This document shows positions 47,649 through 61,429 of a stretch of 64,000 nucleotides of DNA, in pieces. The notes beneath the pieces were generated by a model. It did not search any database. It saw only the letters and a program-made list of their open reading frames with translations, and was not told where the DNA came from. The first letter of the stretch is position 1; every line of letters starts with the position of its first letter. Both the position numbers and the translations under genes were made by a program. The DNA comes from Bigelowiella natans CCMP2755 (taxonomy: Eukaryota > Cercozoa > Chlorarachniophyceae). The DNA is taken from contig ADNK01001130.1 in assembly GCA_000320545.1 (NCBI GenBank), positions 62,001-126,000 on the forward strand, in the 5' to 3' direction.

Positions 47649-47853
47649 GCTCCCTAAGAATTCTTCTAGTACCATCACGTGAAAGTAGGCTGTTACCTCC
47701 ATTGCATTGATCAGCATTCGAGTGAGCCGGAAAGGAATTTTCTCAGGAAACTTTTCGCGCTGCATTGCCACCTGACAACAATTCATTGTGACGATGATGC
47801 TTGCTAAATGATGACTCACGGAATGACTTACGAAGCTGCTTATGAGTCAACGT

Positions 47854-47892
<39 letters not shown>

Positions 47893-49142
47893 CATATTAT
47901 ATGTATGTATAGAGAGAGGCGAAAGATATATGACACTGACGATTGTACTGGTAATTTGGCAGAACTTAAACAGATGTGTACGCACCTCAAAGCAGTCACC
48001 GAAATCGATATGAATGATCTTTCCGGAGAATTGATCCAGCATGAGGTTGCACGGGTGTCGGTCGCCCAGTCCCAAAATGTAGCCAACCATGCACATCACC
48101 GCGAGAGATCTTGTGTAATTCGTTCGCCTATCAAGCCAAGTCTCCGAGTCCTGGCTTTTCAGCCAAAGCACATGGTACAAGTCCAGCCCAGAGGTGCGGC
48201 TAAGCGCGTACTCGAATACCTCGATCTTCTCTATCACTGTGAGCTGCTCGTACACGCGGTTGGAGAAGGCCTTGATCAGCATCGTTTCTACTTGAATCAT
48301 GATTGCCCGCGCGTCTCTATACTCTTTGATGAGAGAGTGCAGCGTGTCGCAGTTCTCTAGCCATTGGATCAGACCGGAGTTCGGAGCGAGAGGAATCACA
48401 GAGTACCTAAAGGCAGCAGCAGCAGCAGCACACCATAACATAGAGCATAGAGCATCACAGAAAGAAGATGATCAACGAATGCCGATGTGATGGAAGTGAC
48501 GACAAGCTCGGATATCGATCGACCAACTACCTGTGGATGTTTAGGTTCTTTTGCGTAGTTTGATCATCTGTTGCCAGGAGAGTATTGACCAATCCAAACA
48601 GCTGCATAACCCTTTCATCTTGTCTAAGATCCTCGTGGCCCTTGAGCAGGAACGAGTACTCGAGCTAAGATTGTAGCAGTAGTAGATCACGACAGATAAG
48701 ATTCCAAGAGATGGGGGAGAGAGGAGGGAGAGAGGCGTTTTCATTTCGAAGACAGCCGTGATAAGCATGATTGAAATAGTATGATCTTGGTGTTCGATGC
48801 CATCATCATATTCGGTACTACTACTACTACTACTACAACGACTACTCTCCGAGTCTTTTCCCCGCCCTCCTCATATGCATTTGATCATCATCAAATGGGT
48901 GAATGAATGATGCTGACGATGATTGATCTTACGATGGTGATGATGATAGTAGGTAAGTACTATTATTACCCCATCTGAGCCAATGATCGTCAGCTTTCTT
49001 GGTCTCTGTTTCGATTCGATCACTTTAAGGCGAGGCTCGAACCACGCAATGCGAGTGATTTTACCCTCCATTCCTTCGTCCACGCTGTATGTAGCAAGTA
49101 AAGTGCTGTTTATGTGATGTGTGTCTGTCTATCTGGGAGAGA

Positions 49143-49188
<46 letters not shown>

Positions 49189-49734
49189 GTTGTGCGTGCA
49201 AAATAGGCTATCTTTCTCTCTCCCCCCTCCCTTCCCTCTCCACATACCTGTTGCCGTACTCCTTGCTTCCTCCACCAAAATGCTGCAAGTGCTGATCTTG
49301 ATCAACTCGAGCAGCAGCAGCGGCAGCAGCAGCAGCCCCGCCCTTGCTATGAAGATGTTGGTAGTAATGCTGCTCATCATTCCCTTTCATCAGCATGGCC
49401 ACGCCTTCTCCCATGATAGGATACCCAACTGCCGCTGCAGCAGCTGCATCAGCGGCTCGTACAGAATCTTGGTGTTGATGATATCTGATCGCAACAAATA
49501 CAAATGATTATGGGAAAAACCGTCGTCGTCGTCGTCGTCGTCATTGCTATCATCCACTATCATCAAATACTAAAGTCTTTGAGTTGTTTGACTATCTGCA
49601 AATAGTTTGTACGCGGATCACGTCACATCACAACATACGGAGAAAGAAAGAGGTGTTGTAGCTACTACAACCACCACTATTAGCAGCAGCTACTACTTGC
49701 GGCTGACACACACACACACACACACACAAGGTGC

Positions 49735-49775
<41 letters not shown>

Positions 49776-50201
49776 CTCTTTCTCGGCATTCGTATCAATA
49801 CGTAAAATATGTTGTTGCGAGCGACATCATTTTGACTTTGACGTTTTAACCAACCCCCCCACCCCCCTTAACCCAAAGTAAATGGTTATTACTGGTTTTG
49901 AAAGACGGTGTTGATGTTGGTACTGCTGCTGCTTGTATTATCGGATCCCCCCCCTCTCAACTTAGAAGAAGGCTGCATTCTCTTATTGCCACGACTAGCT
50001 GCTGTTCCTGCTGCTGCAGCAGCCGTTGCAAGAGCATGGGGTCTGATTAGATTGGCCGCAGATACGACTTTCTCGTATGTTCCCGGCACTGCTAGCTCAA
50101 GATGACGCACAGCTTTCAGCTTAGGAGATGCATGGTGTAAATCTACGGTCACAAGCCGTTCTTTGTTCTTGTTGATACGTCTCCACACCTATGTATGATG
50201 A

Positions 50202-50233
<32 letters not shown>

Positions 50234-50823
50234 ATGATGATGATGGGTCAATACATTCGTAATCGTCATCACTAAAAGAGCTCTCTAAGGCGGTTCAAGC
50301 AGCACGTATGTGTGTACTCGCGGTACTATTTTTTTTCTGGCCGTTTTTCCTCTTCTTCTTCTTCTTGCTCTTCTTCTTCTCTACTCCTTGTTTTTAGCCT
50401 CCTCTCACTCTCACATTGCAATAGGCGTCCCACGCTTGATTGAGGTCAGATTCGTTTGATGAAACTTTGTATCGGTCGAGCCACTCCTTAGCCTCTATCA
50501 GTTCTCTTCCGTAGCGTTGTTGAAACGCCACCTCTCGCATCGTCTGTGGTCCTTTAGCCATCAACTGATGCAAAGGCTCCACAACCTGCAGCATGCCTTC
50601 GATATTGCGTTTGCCGAACCAGAACTTGGAGGCCTCTTCCAGCGCGTCGTGCCACATTTCATGCCATAAGATCGCAACCCGAATCAATTCACTCGATATC
50701 AGCTCAGCCTGTGGTGTTTGATCAGCACGGAGGTGATGTTGGTGGTGATGGTCATTAGCAGGAGGAGAACCAAATGCTATGTAGCATCAGAAACTGTAGA
50801 TGTGCGTGTATACATATGTTTAC

Positions 50824-50864
<41 letters not shown>

Positions 50865-51453
50865 CGTCAGATTGCTCCTCTCCCCTGCTACTACCTGATC
50901 AACTAGCTTCTTCGAGTATTTCCGCATATAGTTCATGACGCCCTCCGCAGCCTTTCTCCTGGCAGCAATTTGCGACTTTGAAGCGACGGTGAGGGGATAG
51001 ATGAGCGCCTGAGGATGTTCTTTACCGATCTTTCGTAGCAACTGCTCGACGAGCTTCCGGACACCTGGATCTACCGTGTAAATGCGAGCGATTATCTGTG
51101 GAATGACCGTCAGCCATGTATGGATAGACGTTGTGTTGAAGCCCCGTGACAAAGCTGCATTGACCTTTCATATAGTGTGTAGAGCAGTCAGGGCAAAACC
51201 AACGAAATTTAAAAAAAAGAAGCGTGACAACTCCACCGGGTTGTGCTGGGTTCTTAGTTTTTTTGCTGTGTTCTTAGTTTTTTAATGTAGTGTGAGATCG
51301 ATGGCGATCGGTTGTGGCGATCGGTTGAGACTTAATTAATGCTGTGATGATAATCATCATCACCACCACCACCACCACCGCCACCACCATTCTCATCATC
51401 ATCATCATCTGCTACGGCAACTGATGAACATGCCTCTATTACTACTGCTCCAT

Positions 51454-51486
<33 letters not shown>

Positions 51487-51810
51487 GCACGCACTCAGAC
51501 ATAATATATACCTGTGGGTGCTCACTACCACCATGACTAAACCATAAAGTAAGCAGCCGTAGCACGTCCTGTAGCGTCGATCGATTGGGTCCAGCCAGAG
51601 CGATGCAGCGGAAGAACCCTTCAATAGCCGCTATTACATGCTGGTATATTTTACGAGAAGATGCTGATGCCGTGGTAGCTGCAGCAGCACCACCACCACC
51701 ATCAGCATCCTCTCCCTTCTTGGAATCTCCTCCCCCCCCCCCTCCTGCTGCTGGTGGAATCCTTTTAGCTTCCGCGTCCAAAAGGGACACCTATCGTCAA
51801 ACAATGAGGC

Positions 51811-51843
<33 letters not shown>

Positions 51844-53897
51844 CATATACAGTTAATTCAGTTTTGTTACCTCCCGTGAAAGCAAAGCACGCACACAGAC
51901 ACACATAGAGAGAGAACGAAATACGAGGAAAAGACGTGATATAATCTGTGTTCCGCTTAATTGTTGGTTGGCCTTCTCGAAAAGATTGATGAATTGATGA
52001 CAACAGTGACTTTGATGGTACGCATCAAGGGAGGAGGTCATCGCATCTTCTTCTTCTTCTTCTTCGTGCCGACTTTGAAAAAAAAGCAGACTTACAAGTC
52101 TAAAATGAACGGAGGCGTACGCATGCCATGCGTCGTAAGAGTCCTTGCAGATCCTCGTAGCGAGGCGATACGCTTGCAGCACACGTTCGAGGTTGCTGGG
52201 AGAATCTCCACCGAGCTTCCGTCGCCATTCACCCAGAGTCAAATAGCACTCCATACGAGTGGTTTGCTGGGCTGCTGAATCGTCAGCAGCAGCTGCTGCT
52301 GCTGGTGATGCACTAGTCGATGCAGCGACGAAGTCTGGATATGATGATGATGATGATGATGATGATAATAATGATGATGATGTTACCGCACCGCGTGGGG
52401 AGCGAGGACTCATTGGAGGGAGAAACACGGGTGTTGATGATGCACTGCCTCCACCGTGATGATGATGATGATATTGCGGCCTCGTGTCCTCTACGAGGGC
52501 TTCCAAACGTTCCAAAGCTTCACAAGAATACCTGATATCGTTGGTGAGATTAACGGTCAATGAGCTGATTGATTGAATGCAGCGAATGCAACGAACAATA
52601 GAACAACGACTCGCTTGGTTGCGTGCGTAGCAGTCGCTGACGAAGAAAAGGGGCGGGTAGAATCGATACGGAGATTGTAAGTATATCTATACTGCTGCTA
52701 TACTACTACTATTACTACTACTACTACAACTACTACTACTACCGGTACTAATACTATAGTGTGTGTGATGAATAACTAACAACCCGGCATCCCAGAGGTG
52801 TACAAGATATGCAAGACATAGCTTCGGATACGCAAACGGCAGCCTCACGCTCCTGGGATCGCTTCTCAGTAGGGCGTAATACCCACCGCTGCGGTCGTAC
52901 TCTGCATGAACCTCATGATGGTAGAGTAGCCGATTAAACTTCTTCTTTTTCTCCTCGTGCAGCTGCTTTCCTAATCTTGCCGCTACAACGGCTGACACTG
53001 CTGCCATCGATGCAGAGGACGATTCTAGCAAGAACGGTGCCAAGGCTTGCAGCGACAGTGCGAGTCGCTGCGATTTGCGTGCCAGGGCCGAAAAGTCCAC
53101 TATCGTGTCAATTTGCTCCTCCGGGTTCAGAACCAGCTTCCGAGCTGCTAAGATATGACGCCAAACCATGATGTTGCGTTGAGTGCCTCCTAGCCTATTC
53201 CGCCATAGTTGCTGGATGTGCACGCGCTCTTCGTCTCTTCGGGCCTTCTTGTAGGCAACAACTTCTTCCAGCTCAGCGAGGACCTGGACCTTGACCATAT
53301 GCCCATAGGCGCGATTGTACGACTCAGCCACGAGAGAACGCAGCTCAGGGAACACGGCTTTCCGTGCGATACTTATCAAGTTTAGTGCAGATTCGTATTC
53401 TTCCCTCTGAATTGCTAAGACGCACTTGAAGATGCACGTGTCCAATGTTCCATCTGGCATGCGCTTTACGTACTTGATCATGCCTTCCCAATCTCGAAGC
53501 TCCCACGCTGCACTCGCCCCAAACTTTGCCACGCTTAACACCTCTTTCTCTGACATCATCATCAAGTTGCTGACCCTTGAGGATGATGGCGTCGAGGGAG
53601 CAGCAGCATGCCAGCCAGTATTATCATCCCCATCATTATCGTCAGGTGGCAGCCGTGTCTTCCAGATATGATCACACATATTTGACATTCTTGACCATAA
53701 CCCAAGAGCGTCTAGACAGCGCATTCTTCCCAGCGTGTGCTTGATACTGGCTTGGTCTCGAAGCTGCAACACCTCGTATTCTTCCAATGCATCTTCCCAT
53801 CTCTGCAGCTTCTCGTACCTAGAGATAGTAGATTTACAACATATTATCATGGTAATGATATCCTGCTGATTCGAAGGAGGGGGACTAGAGAAATGAT

Positions 53898-53928
<31 letters not shown>

Positions 53929-54461
53929 ACACACGCACCATGTTGGTTGCAGCTCCATTCCTGCCATATCCTGTGCGCACTTGAGGATGCCGACTGCAGC
54001 GTCAGGCTGCTGCAGATCGTTGTTGATGCTGATGAGGGACTCAATTGTATCTTGCGGAGCGCTCTTAAATTCAATTTCCTTATAATGAAGTGCCTTAGCA
54101 AAGGCGTGGCATCTCTCCGCCAAACGGCCAAGCGTGGGTTGATCTTTGCTCTCATCTTGTAACAATGGCAATGCCCTTCCCTCTCTCTCCATGAACTCTG
54201 CAAGGTTTAACAGCACTTGGAGGACCTCAGGCGGCGTGGATGGCCTCAGTGCCGTCTCTAAGCTACGAATCAAATCGTCCTTCGATCGATCGCGGAGCTC
54301 ACTCCACACGGAGAGGAAAGCAGCATTGAATAAATCTCGTGCCAATGAGCGATCGCGCTTAGCCAAAGTGACACATGGCCGGAGGGATGTGGAAGGCGAG
54401 AACTCTAGCAGCTTTACCTGTGGTGCGTGAAGAGAGATGGTATTTACGGTGATGGTGATAC

Positions 54462-54494
<33 letters not shown>

Positions 54495-55174
54495 CGGTGA
54501 TGATGATAGATGGTGATGGCAACAACGACATTCAAACTCTCACCACACCCCTCCTCCTTATTTTATCAATCCCCCCTCCTCTTGGAACTACTAGTACTCT
54601 CTGCTTCTTCTTCTTCTTCTACCATGAAGTTGGTCATCCACTGCTGCCAGTCTTCCTTCGATAGCTTGTTTTGGCATTCCCAAGCCTTTGAGAGCGCATT
54701 GACGTCGATGGTAAGCTTCGTTGACCTTTCAAAAATCGTGGGCTTTTCCCGTGCTGCCATCTCCCGGACGATCTTGCGCTCACGGTCCCAACTCAAATGC
54801 TTTTGGCCATTGAAGAGCGACAGAGCTTTGTTCAAATCAAATGTTGTGGGCGTCTCCCCTCTCATGATGATGTCTTTGAGAAGATCGTAGCTATCGACGC
54901 ATGCCGCCAGTCTCGCTTTCTCCTTCTGATCCCTCATCAATTGAGCGTTACGCGTCTGGACTTCTAGTGCTTTGTTGATCAAAGGCACGAAAAGCAGGAA
55001 ATCCACACCAACTTGACGTATGACCGCCAAAAGCATCGCCATCACCTTGTCACGATGGTTCGAGTCCCTTGCTCCTGCCTATAAAACGGAGGTTCAGTGG
55101 AAGAAAGTAGATGGGGGGGGGGGAGACACTTCGTGCTACTGTTACCCTACAACAACAACCTATATTACCAGCAA

Positions 55175-55207
<33 letters not shown>

Positions 55208-58200
55208 GAATAACTAAATATATGTAATTACCAATATGCGAGCTGTAGGATGCACAATACATGAGATGTAGTCCCTGAAGTCTAGATTCGTACACAGCTT
55301 CCCCACCGTTTGTACGGCGGTCTCTCCCACTGACTGAGCAACGTCTTGCGATTCGGCGAGCTTCATCAGGGTGGGGATCACTAAGTGCAGATACTCCTCC
55401 AGATTGCTACCAAATGTCTGCATCGTTTCTAGTATTCGTTGCTCCAAGTGATGATGATGCTTCGATTCGAAGAGATTCCCCTTGAGAAGAAGTTGATGAT
55501 GGGGTTGTGACAAGACAAACACGAGAGGTGAGAATTTATATGCATGGGAGGTAATAATCATCATGCGATCGATCAATTTCACGCTGTATGTAGTTTGGAT
55601 TAGTCAACGAAGTTGTGTGCATGATCACGTGTGATTATTAGACTCGTCATTACCCCTGAGGTAGCAGCAGCATTCGTTGAAGAGGACGATAAGTTACTGC
55701 TATTTGTCATCGTGACCGAAGCTGCTCCGGTGGCAATTGCTACTCCCCCCGCAGCCCCCCCGCCGCCCCCCACCCCGATATTCTTCTTCTTCTTATCATC
55801 TGCCGTCGCAACCAGCAGAGCAGCAGCACCGGAGGGTGCTGGCGGAGGGCTACCATGCAAAGCTCTCAAGAAATGGGGTATGAGGTCCGGCAGGTAAAAC
55901 TTGAATTCCTCTCGCAGCGCCAAAGAGATTGTTTCCACGAGCGCTAAGACTTCGTGTGCCAACGCGCCGTCATACGTTCGAGAGCGTGTCCATCGAGTGT
56001 AGATTACCTCAAATATAGGGTGTAGGTATGGTCGCATGTGCTTGCCCACGATCGATACCAACTCTTGAAGCCGCTCTAATACCTGGTGGTGGTGGTTGGT
56101 GGTGGTGGTGAAGAGGGTGAGATGTCATGCAACAGCAGCAACGAATAGGTAATAACACTTGAGAGCAATAGTATAAGATAGAAGTCATTCAAGCTTCAAC
56201 AAACAACAACAACAAACAACAAACAGCAAACAACAACAACGACACCAAGTTCGTAGTAGAGCAACGACAGCAGCAGCACCTGCTTTTGTAAGGCGATATT
56301 TTGTTCATCAGCCGTATTTCTCAGCACCGCAAGGAGAGTGGGTATTATCCTGGGCAAGAAAACAGCGCATTTGGGACCAAGGGATCGAAACACGTACGTG
56401 GCCGATTTCATCACAGAGTTATGCTGAGAAGAGAGCGTGGGGTCCGCTAGTACGCGCATTAAAGCGTTCATCGCCACTGTAGAGTAGTACTCGTCCAATG
56501 ATCCAACCATGCTGGGAAGGAGGTATCGATCGTCCGTCACACTAAAGATTTAAATAGTACAATTACCAGAGAAAAGAGCCAATCAACACTTTGTGCATTT
56601 TCACACACACACACACACACACAAATTCTGCAACATATCAGCAGGAAGGAACCCAAAAAAACCAACCTATCATCATCATCATCATCACCACCATCACCAT
56701 CATCATTAAATGCACACATCACCATCATACCGAGTTGGGTTGACAGACACCCGGCCAGCCCGCTCGTTGTCATTCCCCCCCCCCGCCTTCGCCGTTCGTG
56801 TACCGCCAGCTGCAGTAGTATTCTTATTCTTGTAGTAGTACATCTTGAGCAGAGCACGATGTGGCCCCATGGTGGTAGCAGACTGTCCTTTCCTATTAGC
56901 AGCCTCAATAGCTGCATCTCGTAGCTTAGCCTCGTTGATCTTGTGCTGGTAGGGGTCTAAGGCGCCCAGTATTCCTAACACCTTGAGAGCCTCCAGCCTC
57001 GCCTCCCACTTCACCTCAGTCGAGAGGATCCTCAATAGGGTGGGGAGGAGCTCGGGATACTGCACGTATGGCAGAATCACATTGCCTGTGGCCCTTATGA
57101 GTTTCCCCAGCGCCTTCAAGACAACCTCCCTTTCTATGCTGTGCGCTTGGCCTCTATTCTTCAGATGTCCTAAAAGAAAGGGTAGCAAATCCGGAAGATA
57201 TGCTCGGAGTTCCAATCCACCTACTTTCTCGAGCTTCCCAAGCGTTTCCACGACGCAAGAAACCACTCTTGGGTCTGCTGTTGCAGCCCCTGCTGTTGTC
57301 GTAGGCCCCATCTTCTTCAGCGAAGGAAGCAGCACTTTTAGAATGGCTGGCAGGTAAGGTTTGGTGAGCATTTCCGAGGATTCAACTAAGTGGCCTAGCA
57401 AACGGCAACTCTGCTCCTGACTCACAGAATCGACGCCATATCTGGAAGAGAACGAGGAGGAGGAGGAGGAAGAGGAGGCAGGAAAGAAAGAAGAAGAAGA
57501 GGGAAGAGGCGAGGCACAGGTGAAGACAAGGCGGACAGACAAACACCACACACCCACACACACACACAGACACACACACACACACACATACACAGACAGA
57601 CAGACACACACAGACACATATTAATGTAATATATATACTTACTGGATCTGCGTGAGCAGGTGGATGAGGCTCTTCCTCAAGGACGGCATTACATATGCGG
57701 GGTTTTTCAGTGCTAAACGGCCAATGACTGATATTGCGGCTGCCCTGATTGGAAAGTTCTCATCGTTGAGCGCCACAAACAGTGCGTGTAGATTTTCTGC
57801 CTGTGCCAAGAAAGCATCGAATCTAGGATGGAGAGCGTTGATCACAGTCTGCCGTATTCGTGGCATTGGATCCGCAACTCCTACGGTCAACAACTGCTCC
57901 AAGACGCGATATATCATAGCTCGATAATGCGTCTTGGCCAAATTAGCTTTGAGGTAGGGATCATTTGGACGCAATAAGAGGTTAGAGCATGCTACTGCTG
58001 CTGCCTCACGCACTGCTACCTTAGGGTGATCCAAGTACCGGATAAGGCACTGACACACAAACCAAAGCAGCCGAATGTTATCGAAATTGAAGGTTCCTAA
58101 TGTGTTTAGCGCGAGCCTCACGACAGCTGGATCTTTGATCTTGCTGTCATGCTGGTGATCGGCAGCGGTGAAAGATGAGGAAGGGGAGGAGGACGAACGA

Positions 58201-60203
58201 AGAATCTTGAGCACATCCGCCATTATGCCAATATCACTTGGAATGAGGTACTGACTAGCAGCGGCAGAAACTGCATCGGCTGAGGCTGCAGAGTTGGTGC
58301 TAAGATAGTTGCTGCTAATACTGCCTCCACTCAACGCTGCACTCGCATTTGCACCCCCCAAAATAGAGGTAGGCAGGGCAGCTGATGGGGTCAATATTTG
58401 AAATATTGCGGCCAGAAGACGTTTTTGGATATCGCTGAGCAGACGCTGATCCTTGACGTGATCAACAAGAGCTGTTAGCGCACGCACAAGCTCAGCCCCA
58501 TGAGGTGCCGTGAGGCCATCGCTCTTTATCATCTTGTCAACCAAGTCTGTGGCATGGGGCCCTAGCAGCGGACCAACAGCTTTCGCTAGTAAAGCGATGC
58601 ACCGTAACGCCTCAGTAGCCACGGTGCTGTGGGATATAGCAGGACTGCTGCGACCTGTGTTGTTATGATAATAATAGAGGGGGAGGGTACAATATCATGA
58701 GAGGAGCAAGAGGAGGAGGGAGGGGGGGGGCTATAAATCTCTCCTGTTTAGGATTTCGAGATGACAGATGACAATATCATCAATCTCACACTATTTTCTA
58801 TAAGGTGTACTACTACCTTTCCTGGTACGCGTGAGTCCTTCGTCCAAAACGGTAATGATAGGTGGCACCATCGGCATGATGTTATGCTTTACTGCGAGGG
58901 CTACACCCCCAAGCGATGAATACGTGACTTGGGGAGATACTGTTTGTAACTTGTGTTCTTGTATTATATGCCTTACGCACGACTCGAGGTATCTGTTATC
59001 ATGGCGATGGTGGTGGTGGTGATGATGATGATGACGATGGTGAAAATATGTGTCTTTGAAGAAGAAGAAGAAAAAGGAAAAAAAAAAAAGAAGAAAGGAG
59101 GATTCCAACGACTGTTGCGACGATACTACTTAATGTATTAGTAGACGCAGCGAGACGTGGCATGCGTGTCTTGTCCTCTATAATACAATCTACCATAATC
59201 ATCATCAATGTACTTCACTACTACCGTTTGGAGAACAGTATAGGGTTGAAATGAGCAAGCTTCGGCATCAGAGTAATGATGGTCTCCTTGAGGAGAGGCA
59301 GCCGTGCGTCCTTGTGTGCGAAGAACAGTTGGCAGATCTCACCATAGACTTTGATGATATAGGTAGGTTGCTGCTTCTTGTCCTGTGACAGCAGCTCTCC
59401 GATTACGAGTATGGCCCCATGAATCACATGATATTGGCCGCTGCTGAGTAACAGTATCATCCCAAACGAATCATACATACAACCACAGCAGACAATAGAA
59501 AGTAGCAGTGCGACAAGGGCGGATAAAGTAGTGGTAGCAACTTGTGGAGAAATACTCTCTCTCTACTCTCATACACGTCTATATTATTGTATGCATGCGC
59601 GGCAGTCCGACCTGCTTTTGGATTGTTGTTGCTGTACTATCTTTTGCTTAGCCGTGCTAAAAAGTTTATGGTACGCTTGAACAGCCCTTTTCCCTCCTAT
59701 GAGGACTAAAACTTGTCTAAGTGCAAGCTTGGACGTCTCCCGTATCTCAGCCTACAACAACAGCAACAACAACAATGGCGGAGAGGTTAAGACAACTCTG
59801 AAGACAGCTCTGAATACTCGAACGAAATGAAGACGAGCAAGAGGGATGGGAAGAAATCACCTTGTAGTCTGTAATGCCCACCCATACACTTTCGAGAAAT
59901 TGAGGGACATATTCATTGAAGAGTGTCGGTGCAGCTTTCGCAAGCTCACGGATTATCTAATATAGTTTTTCATCATCATCCATGAAAAAAAGGTAATTAC
60001 GACTTAAATTATCCACAGATATTGATGAATGTAATCATCCTTAACTCTACTCGATCTCTCTCTCTCTCTCCCCCCCCCCCCCCCCTCTCGCACTCTTTCT
60101 TGTCATCTTTGAAGCTGCTACCAGCATAGCCATGTAGACATTGTACTCGTTTCTGCTAGAACTACTATTGCCGCTCGCAAGCCACTTAAATGCCTGTTTC
60201 ACC

Positions 60204-60245
<42 letters not shown>

Positions 60246-60402
60246 AAGAGGTAGAGAACAGGAAAGGAGGGAAGCAAGTTCCAGCCATGAATCACCCAAT
60301 CTCTTCTTCAACTACCCAATATTGCTCTTGCCCCATTTGCACATGCACACGAATCAATATACTAAAAAACGTCTGGGGACTCCCTACCACCACTACCATT
60401 AT

Positions 60403-60433
<31 letters not shown>

Positions 60434-61202
60434 GCTGCTGCTACTGCTATCTTGTTGCTGCTGTGTGAAATGACAAAACCGATGATATCAACACACCTCT
60501 CGCTCGAAAATATCAGCTGAGGTTGGGTTTGCCTGCACTAATTTGCCCAGAGTTTCCGCAGCGATCTATCAATTGAATAGGAATTAGCATCAAAAGCCAG
60601 AAAGAAGCGTAATCGAGGAAAATCTTGGCAACTCGCTCTTATTTTCTGAGGAAGACACATATGCCATAACAATGCATCTCTCAACACCTCATTGATATTG
60701 TCCGAGACTGAGACTCTGATGTTCGTGCCGTTGTCGATGATCTTTTGAAGATATCGTCCTGATTTTCCACCAACACCATCGTCACAAAAGGTGCGGTCAA
60801 TTTAAATTAACTCCTTTAATTCATTTGATATGAAAAAAATCAGCAAACCTAGTTTCTGTAAGTGCAAATCGTGCTCTGCATAAACAACGTCGACCAAGTT
60901 ACGGATGAGCAGAATGCCGCCCATCCGTTCATTCCGATTGTAGCTCTCACAGAAATCGTGAATATTCTTGCATATCTCCTCCATGTATATATTGAATTCC
61001 TGTGTACGAACAAATTAAGTAAGCATAATCTTCGAGCGAAGGTCTCAGCCGAAACCAATGTGACCTGGCTTGTCCGAATCCTTGCTTCCTTGATTGCATG
61101 AGCCTTGAGGTGCATTGCAGCCAAATGCTGCTGCTTCTGGTCATCGGATCGCAACTTTGTTAGACACTTTTCCAACTCCCAGAACTCTTTCGGAGCGCTC
61201 AT
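46876..61202 (-). CDS. TOR: TOR (target of rapamycin) kinase
   Basis: Giant PI3K-like kinase controlling growth. It starts [14 protein letters not shown] (61202). N-terminal HEAT repeats include [12 protein letters not shown] (56960), [20 protein letters not shown] (56480) and [17 protein letters not shown] (56030). FAT follows, with [20 protein letters not shown] (51000). FRB begins [20 protein letters not shown] (50690) and ends QAWDAYCN joined to VWRRINK (50400/50170). Kinase: [20 protein letters not shown] (48640), [18 protein letters not shown] (48065) and [12 protein letters not shown] (48010). [18 protein letters not shown] and [10 protein letters not shown], with TAA at 46878-46876. 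The catalytic DRHPxN and DFG are intact. A low-complexity insertion of about 160 aa (poly-Ala, Gln, His, Ser) sits between LELAVPGTY and [15 protein letters not shown] (50090-48960). Some 25-30 introns, many full of microsatellites, stretch the gene over 14.3 kb. Confidence 0.95.
47857..47889. repeat. TA microsatellite in TOR intron
   Basis: TA run in the intron directly after the kinase DFG exon. Confidence 0.9.
49149..49182. repeat. GA microsatellite in TOR intron
   Basis: GA run between the exons that flank the low-complexity insertion; a CT run lies at 49739-49771 in the neighbouring intron. Confidence 0.9.
60204..60242. repeat. TA microsatellite in TOR 5' intron
   Basis: TA run followed by a TAC triplet run at about 60393-60430, both in N-terminal TOR introns. 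Confidence 0.9.
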
Positions 61203-61387
61203 TATTAATTACAGAGAACTCCCTTTTTCACACTGAACGTCAACTGAATCTAAAATTATCGTGGGTGGCAAGCAGCTGGCCACCCTCTGGTTTGTTACTC
61301 GCCACGTCTGATGAAAATGTGTATTTGTTATTTAATCTCCAATGGAAAAAGTGCCTGAATATCTTTGATTTCCCACTCTCTCTTCCT

Positions 61388-61429
<42 letters not shown>

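Noticed and set aside
54437-54664. Met-rich forward frame opposite TOR
   Set aside because: Product of GAT/ATG triplet repeats in a TOR intron.
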